A DNA stretch of 17,679 bases. Origin: Chitinophagaceae bacterium (GTDB lineage Bacteria > Bacteroidota > Bacteroidia > Chitinophagales > Chitinophagaceae). The notes below the pieces were generated by a model. It worked only from the letters and a program-made list of their open reading frames with translations, made no database searches and was not told the origin of the DNA. Both the position numbers and the translations under genes were made by a program. The stretch covers positions 1 to 17,679 of the forward strand of contig JANXWM010000321.1 of NCBI GenBank assembly GCA_025351145.1. The letters run 5' to 3'. Shown piece after piece: positions 14,266-17,679 of this stretch. Numbering within the stretch: the first letter of the stretch is position 1; each line of letters starts with the position of its first letter.

Positions 14266-14360
14266 GCCGTCATGCCGTCCGCCGCGGCGGATCGGCATCT
14301 CCTGGCAAAACTTTTCCCTGCACACGACAAGAGATCCTGAAACAAGTTCAGGATGACGGC
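14266..14360. repeat. Cloverleaf-like palindromic element, copy 1
   Basis: GCCGTCAT (14266-14273) and ATGACGGC (14353-14360) close the element. Inside, an ATGCCG/CGGCAT hairpin extended by CCGCCG/CGGCGG forms arm one, ATCTC pairs with GAGAT for the middle arm, and TCCTGAA/TTCAGGA forms arm three. Confidence 0.75.
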
Positions 14361-14474
14361 GAACAAATTAAGGGTGGCGGCCAAAAACGTTTTCCTATCG
14401 TTGCAGCTTTTGTCACCTGCAACGTTCTTCAAGGTAAAAGCCCAATCCCCAATCCAACCGTGCAAGAGTGCACT

Positions 14475-14563
14475 GCCGTCATGCCGAATTTATTTCGGCA
14501 TCTCCTGGCAAAACTTTTCCCTGCGCACGACAAGAGATCCTGAAACAAGTTCAGGATGACGGC
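14475..14563. repeat. Cloverleaf-like palindromic element, copy 2
   Basis: Same closing arms (14475-14482, 14556-14563), same middle stem and same third hairpin as copy 1. The first hairpin keeps ATGCCG/CGGCAT but replaces the inner GC-rich stem by AATTTATT. Stem conserved with loop changed argues for a structural constraint or an insertion-derived fold. Confidence 0.75.
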
Positions 14564-14716
14564 GAACAAATTAAGGGTGGCGGCCAAAAACGTCTTCCCA
14601 TCGTTGCAGCTTTTGTCGCCTGCAACGTTCTTCAAGGTAAAAGCCCAATCTTGTGTCGCCCTTCCAGCTATCTCCCACCCCTCCCCTTCGGTAAAAGCCC
14701 AATCCCCAATCCAACA

Positions 14717-14748
14717 GTACAAGAGTGCGACGCAAGGATGTTTAATAG
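14717..14748 (-). repeat. Dispersed repeat, copy j
   Basis: GTACAAGAGTGCGACGCAAG followed by GATGTTTAATAG. It is preceded from 14690 by the same GGTAAAAGCCCAATCC leader as the tandem units, and shows what the junction looks like when no cloverleaf element is attached. Confidence 0.85.
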
Positions 14749-14794
14749 TATTAATGCCGCCCGGTACATAAAAATCATCTCCATTTTACTGCAG

Positions 14795-14865
14795 ATGTGA
14801 AAAATCACATAAAAACCGGCCTATTTTATGTGAAAAATCACATCGGTTTATGTGAAAAATCACAT
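14795..14865. promoter_or_regulatory. Three phased ATGTGAAAAATCACAT palindromes
   Basis: Exact copies of ATGTGAAAAATCACAT start at 14795, 14828 and 14850, giving spacings of 33 and 22 bp, both multiples of 11 and therefore on one face of the helix. The TGTGA-N4-TCACA form resembles Crp/Fnr-type operators, but with the 4-bp Fnr-like spacer. Complementary ACCG/CGGT flanks also link the first and third copies. The nearest gene downstream starts at 15298. Confidence 0.65.
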
Positions 14866-15014
14866 TGTACAGGTTAAAAGGGTTTTGTAAAATTGTGTTT
14901 CAATTTTTAACCTAAAACCTGTTTAGCACATGCAAACCACCCGAAGCCCGCCACAGGAATGCTTTATGCATTCATTTTCAATACATTACAACAATTTACA
15001 CCAAATACCAGCCG

Positions 15015-15198
15015 TTTTGCAGCAGCACAAAACCTTTGGGGAGCAATGCACAATGATTTTGCAGTAGTGCAAAACTTTTGGGAGCAGTTCACCGGGCTTT
15101 TGCAGCAGCACAAAACGGTTGAGTAGCACTGCAAAATGGTTTTGCGGCAGTACAAAACTGCCTGGAACCATGCAAAATGATTTTGCAGCTGTGCAAAA
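15015..15198. repeat. Five-copy palindrome array with 41/42-bp period
   Basis: 18-bp palindrome-like units TTTTGCAGCAGCACAAAA and variants occupy 15015-15032, 15057-15074, 15098-15115, 15140-15157 and 15181-15198. Start distances are 42, 41, 42 and 41 bp, about four helical turns. Spacers are themselves related: GGAGCA or GAGTAG followed by a TGCAAAAT-like half-site. It is a diverged tandem repeat placed 100 bp upstream of the 231-residue protein gene. Confidence 0.85.
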
Positions 15199-15208
15199 TA
15201 GCCGGGGG

Positions 15209-15267
15209 GCGCTGCAACAGCATGTTGCGGCGCTGCATATTAGAAACGCGGCGCAGGAGAAGCGCCG
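15209..15267 (+). other. GC-rich hairpins just upstream of the 231-aa gene
   Basis: GCAACA/TGTTGC around a GCA loop lies between two GGCGCTGC repeats (from 15209), and CGGCGC (15249-15254) pairs with GCGCCG (15262-15267) around AGGAGAA. The second hairpin ends 30 bp before the ATG at 15298 and would lie in the mRNA leader if the promoter is within the array. Confidence 0.55.
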
Positions 15268-15297
15268 GAAATACTAAACACTTAAAAAAACAATAAG

Positions 15298-15993
15298 ATG
15301 AGTAAACAGAGTTTTATGCCACGCACAGATGCAGACAAGCAATTATGGCTGCAGAATTTCGCCAATAAACTGGGCAGCTACGCAACCAAATACGGTATTG
15401 CCGCTGCGGATGTAACGAACATGACCAACAGCAGCGCCTACTTTAGTTACTGGCTCGATTACCAGAACCAGTTTTTGGAGTTTGGTAAAAAGCTTACGGG
15501 TTTTAAAAATGAACTGCGCAGTGGTGATGGCAGCGGAGCTATAGTGCCCGCGGCCCCCACAATGGGTGCTGCACCTACGGCCGTAGCACCGGGCATTTTT
15601 AACAGGGCTTCGTCGCTTGCGTCTGTAATTAAAGCCAAAACAAATTACACAGAAACCGACGGCAAAGACCTTGGTATTGAGGGTGCAGATACACCGCCGC
15701 AAAACCTGAACGATGCCAAACCTGTAATTAGTGCAAGGCTGGTAAATGGCGGTCACCCCGAAATTGTATGGGCAAAGGGCATAATGGATGGCATTGATAT
15801 TTACAGCGACAGGGGCAACGGTCAGTGGATATTTATTGCTACGGATACTTATCCCAATTATATTGATAGCGCCCCTTTGCCGGCCAGCGGCATAAGTGCT
15901 TTATGGCAATACAGGGCTATTTACCGTTACGATGATGCGCAGGTGGGTCAGTGGAGCGATACGGTAAGTATCGCCGTAACAGGCGTTATGTAA
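15298..15993 (+). CDS. Uncharacterised 231-aa two-domain protein
   Basis: I do not recognise a named family. Residues 1-75 (MSKQSFMPRTDADKQLWLQN onward) form a mostly helical domain with many aromatic residues, ending at LRSGDGSG. An Ala/Pro-rich linker follows (80-105). From about 141 to 230 the chain reads as a beta sandwich: ISARLVNGGHPEIVWAK, GIDIYSDRGNGQWIFIATD, ALWQYRAIYRYDDAQVGQWSDTVSIAVTG, similar in feel to fibronectin type III domains. There is no signal peptide. Proteins of this layout seem familiar from other Bacteroidota, but I know of no function. The start ATG has no Shine-Dalgarno sequence. The 500 bp upstream are dense in palindromes, unlike any other gene in the window. Confidence 0.75.
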   Translation: MSKQSFMPRTDADKQLWLQNFANKLGSYATKYGIAAADVTNMTNSSAYFSYWLDYQNQFLEFGKKLTGFKNELRSGDGSGAIVPAAPTMGAAPTAVAPGIFNRASSLASVIKAKTNYTETDGKDLGIEGADTPPQNLNDAKPVISARLVNGGHPEIVWAKGIMDGIDIYSDRGNGQWIFIATDTYPNYIDSAPLPASGISALWQYRAIYRYDDAQVGQWSDTVSIAVTGVM

Positions 15994-16010
15994 ATGATGC
16001 AGTGAGGAAT

Positions 16011-16042
16011 AAAAAAAGGCCGCCACAGGGTGGTCTTTTTTT
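16011..16042 (+). terminator. Terminator after the 231-aa gene
   Basis: A7 (16011-16017) and T7 (16036-16042) flank a GGCCGC...GTGGTC stem with two G-T wobbles and a 6-base loop. It is 18 bp past the stop and, with its A-run, could work on both strands. Confidence 0.85.
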
Positions 16043-16212
16043 GTTGCGGGTGTTGGTGTTGTTACCTGCAATATTCGTTAAGGTAAGGCCCGGTCTATAA
16101 GCCGGCAGCAGTGGAATTACCGTATGTACACGGCTTTTATAATGTTCTCTTTATTCGAAAATTTGCAGTAGAAATTTTTTGAGCCCGGCAGCAGGTTTTT
16201 ATAGCATCGTTC

Positions 16213-16232
16213 CTTGCGTCGCACACTTGTAC
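16213..16232 (+). repeat. Dispersed repeat, copy k
   Basis: CTTGCGTCGCACACTTGTAC, with the same left flank (ATCGTTC) as the copy at 11843. It lies in the convergent gap 15994-16570. Confidence 0.85.
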
Positions 16233-16329
16233 TGTAGAATATAACTGAGCTTTTAACAGCCAATACACCCAACTGCAAAATCCGGGTTTATTCGAAAATA
16301 TGAAGGATGAATTTCAAAACTATGGGCAA

Positions 16330-16468
16330 AGCCCCTTTTGGGGCTACCTGTTTATAGAAAAAAGACCGATTTGGAGTTTTGGCTCCATCGGAGCCTCCTA
16401 AAATATATAAAAGAGGAAGCACCTGCGGAGCTTGGATGGATATTTTTATTTGTTGTTCTATAAACAGG
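16330..16468. repeat. MITE-like inverted-repeat element
   Basis: CCTGTTTATAGAA (16347-16359) and TTCTATAAACAGG (16456-16468) are a perfect 13-bp inverted repeat 122 bp end to end. Inside is the hairpin GGCTCC-ATC-GGAGCC (16381-16395); just outside the left end is AGCCCC-TTTT-GGGGCT (16330-16345). Similar sequences built on CCTGTTTGTAGAA-like ends are, as I recall, common between genes in Bacteroidota. It encodes nothing convincing, so if mobile it depends on a transposase elsewhere. Confidence 0.7.
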
Positions 16469-16570
16469 ATGCTAAAAATGAACGGGGCGAGCAAAGGGCA
16501 AAGCGTTTGTGAGGCCCGGGCCGGTACATAAATCATCTAAGCAACTGTTGGCCGTGGCATTATGGGCACT

Positions 16571-17467
16571 TCATTTTTTATTGCCAATCAGTTCATTCAA
16601 CTTGTTTATGGATGGCCGGTAACCTACGGTAACAAAGTCGGCAGGGAAATGAATAATCCTGATGGTAGCTGAGTCGGGTTTATCATCAGGATTGAGGTCT
16701 TCAAGAATTACTGCAATGCGGTCTCCATCAGGCATCAATGTGTTATCGGTAAAAGGGGAATCGAAGTAAGAAACACCAAATGGCCTTCCATTATTTGCTA
16801 CTATTACTGAAGTGTCTTTTTCTTTAAGATCAAAAAAACTTGCTGTCATCCTTATTTTAATACCATCCGCAGTTATGGAATCAACGATAATTTTTATTTC
16901 TTCTTTTCCTTCTTCATCGCCATCACCATCTTTTTCTGTATATGTCCAGCAAAGTGTATCGTGCCGGGCCAGTTTTTTTTCAGATTTTTCTTTTGGGTGC
17001 GCCCCTATAAGCCCTTCCTGTTTTTCGTTGGTCATTCTTGCCAAAGAAATCAATCTTTTAATAATGTCTCTGTCTGCATCAACATTTTTATTGCTGTCAA
17101 TTTCCTGTTTTGCTTTTTTCCATAATATATCATACATGGGGCGGGAATTAAAAAGATCGCTGAAGTTGCTTTGAAATATTTGAAAAACATTAAATCGGTT
17201 TTCGAGTGATAATTTATCATTGAGCACCTGTTCTATTAATGGCCTGAACATGGATTGCCTGAAATCGGTTTCAGATTTTTCCCGGTCGCTCATTATTTGA
17301 GTAGCCATAATATTTTTCCGGTTCTTTTCCTGCTCACTGGAATTAGTGATTGTAAAAAGTATGCCGGCCAACCCAATAGCCAAAGTAGCCGTTATTTGTC
17401 CCCATACTGCCAGCTTTGATTTTGAGTAATCTTCGGGTGCTGTGTTTGGCGTTTTATTTTGGGGCAT
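16571..17467 (-). CDS. Membrane-anchored hypothetical protein
   Basis: This 298-residue protein has a short polar N-terminus and one hydrophobic helix (about 20-41, KLAVWGQITATLAIGLAGILF). A charged, probably helical or coiled segment follows (42-140, with EQEKNRKNIMATQIMSDREK and RFNVFQIFQSNFSDLF), then a beta-rich C-terminal half (170-290). The topology suggests a single-pass anchored protein; which side the large domain faces is not clear. I recognise no family and no catalytic motif. An Asp/Glu-rich loop (EKDGDGDEEGKEE) lies near 182-194. The composition is ordinary for the window. Convergent with the 231-aa gene; the gap between them holds a repeat copy and the MITE-like element. Confidence 0.75.
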   Translation of the reverse strand: MPQNKTPNTAPEDYSKSKLAVWGQITATLAIGLAGILFTITNSSEQEKNRKNIMATQIMSDREKSETDFRQSMFRPLIEQVLNDKLSLENRFNVFQIFQSNFSDLFNSRPMYDILWKKAKQEIDSNKNVDADRDIIKRLISLARMTNEKQEGLIGAHPKEKSEKKLARHDTLCWTYTEKDGDGDEEGKEEIKIIVDSITADGIKIRMTASFFDLKEKDTSVIVANNGRPFGVSYFDSPFTDNTLMPDGDRIAVILEDLNPDDKPDSATIRIIHFPADFVTVGYRPSINKLNELIGNKK

Positions 17468-17629
17468 GGCAGTTGATTTGGTGTACAGACTGGTTAACCT
17501 AATAAAGTTAAAAAAAATAGTTTATTTACAAATATTAATAGGCTAATTAATACTTTGAGGTGCTAAGAGTAGTAATGAGCTAACCTGTAAAGAAAGAAGT
17601 CTTTATCTCTTACGCCATAATTAGCTGTA

Positions 17630-17679
17630 ATGAAGCGTTGTATCTTACTGTTCATTGCTTCTGCTTTTGCATTTGTTTT
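17630..17679 (+). CDS. Start of a secreted protein, cut by the window end
   Basis: An ATG at 17630 opens a frame reading MKRCILLFIASAFAFV up to the window edge, which has the basic start and hydrophobic core of a signal peptide. The 162-bp gap before it (17468-17629) would hold the promoters of this gene and of the divergent membrane-anchored protein. The body of the protein is outside the window, so identity is unknown. Confidence 0.5.
   Translation, partial: MKRCILLFIASAFAFV

Larger units (their letters stand above)
14225..14650. repeat. Two ~205-bp tandem composite repeat units
   Basis: Starting points GGTAAAAGCCCAATC recur at 14225, 14433, 14636 and 14690. The first two intervals (208 and 203 bp) are full, nearly identical units; the last is a short stub. 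Each unit contains the leader, a truncated dispersed-repeat core, a cloverleaf-like element, and a linker with the hairpin CGTTGCAG/CTGCAACG. The 1.1-kb gap 14159-15297 has no convincing gene; the ORFs it opens all run through repeats. Confidence 0.9.

Noticed and set aside
14169..14800. Several ORFs of 63-110 residues on both strands in the repeat region.
   Set aside because: They translate repeat sequence (for example the peptide ILKQVQDDGE and its reverse VILNLFQDL), duplicated because the DNA is duplicated, without a sensible start context.
14964..15155. Cys-rich 63-aa ORF on the minus strand.
   Set aside because: It is produced by the palindrome array; the cysteines come from TGC/TGT codons in the GCA-rich repeats, and the 41/42-bp period would not keep one frame.
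15015..15198. Possible CRISPR array (18-bp repeats with 23-24-bp spacers).
   Set aside because: Repeats are palindromic and not identical, spacers resemble each other, unit length is too short, and there are no cas genes.
16288..16536. 82-aa minus-strand ORF.
   Set aside because: It runs through the MITE-like element and its hairpins; the composition is not protein-like.
1..17679. tRNA or rRNA genes.
   Set aside because: I looked for tRNA-like arms and conserved rRNA stretches and found none; the cloverleaf-like elements at 14266 and 14475 lack the conserved tRNA T-arm and anticodon positions.

Overview
The window looks like a chromosomal segment of a Bacteroidota bacterium, most likely from the Chitinophagaceae or a close relative. 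The reasons are the gene families (GH109-type Gfo/Idh/MocA oxidoreductase, DUF5522 beside trmB, WG-repeat protein, MntA-HepT pairs), the scarcity of Shine-Dalgarno sequences, and the style of the dispersed intergenic repeats. This taxonomic call is an inference. Most genes are ordinary chromosomal ones; the noncoding DNA between them is unusually rich.

Layout. 1-2000: a secreted LprI-like protein (+), then a minus-strand operon trmB - DUF5522 - alkyltransferase-like protein. 2100-3575: a Tat-type GH109-like oxidoreductase with its terminator. 3689-7976: a minus-strand redox block. It holds an AraC regulator, an operon DUF1348 - small ORF - PPOX-type flavoprotein, and an operon AhpD-like CMD protein - four-helix membrane protein - FMN reductase. 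The two operons start from promoters with the same architecture: two ATGGA half-sites exactly 21 bp apart and a shared -7-like box at the same distance. This suggests a small regulon of the adjacent AraC protein. 8213-11014: hemolysin III, a WG-repeat protein and a lipoprotein. 11134-12627: two tandem MntA-HepT toxin-antitoxin modules, the second bracketed by near-identical direct repeats. 13014-14158: an AT-rich island with an inverted repeat, a decayed XRE-type remnant, a zinc-ribbon protein and an HNH endonuclease. 14225-15270: about 1 kb of noncoding repeats: two ~205-bp tandem units containing cloverleaf-like elements, three in-phase ATGTGAAAAATCACAT palindromes, and a five-copy palindrome array with 41/42-bp spacing. 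This DNA leads directly into an unrecognised 231-aa protein gene. 16330-17679: a MITE-like inverted-repeat element, a membrane-anchored unknown protein, and the start of a further secreted protein.

A dispersed repeat with core GTACAAGWGTGCGACGCAAC, often continued by a GRAWGCTTCATA-like tail, occurs about a dozen times, almost always between genes and usually downstream of a gene end. One copy carries a hairpin inside its TGCG/CGCA stem, two are joined to cloverleaf elements, and one forms the C-terminal codons of a small ORF. The strongest candidates for something undescribed are this repeat family, the paired AraC-type promoters, and the phased palindrome array upstream of the 231-aa gene.
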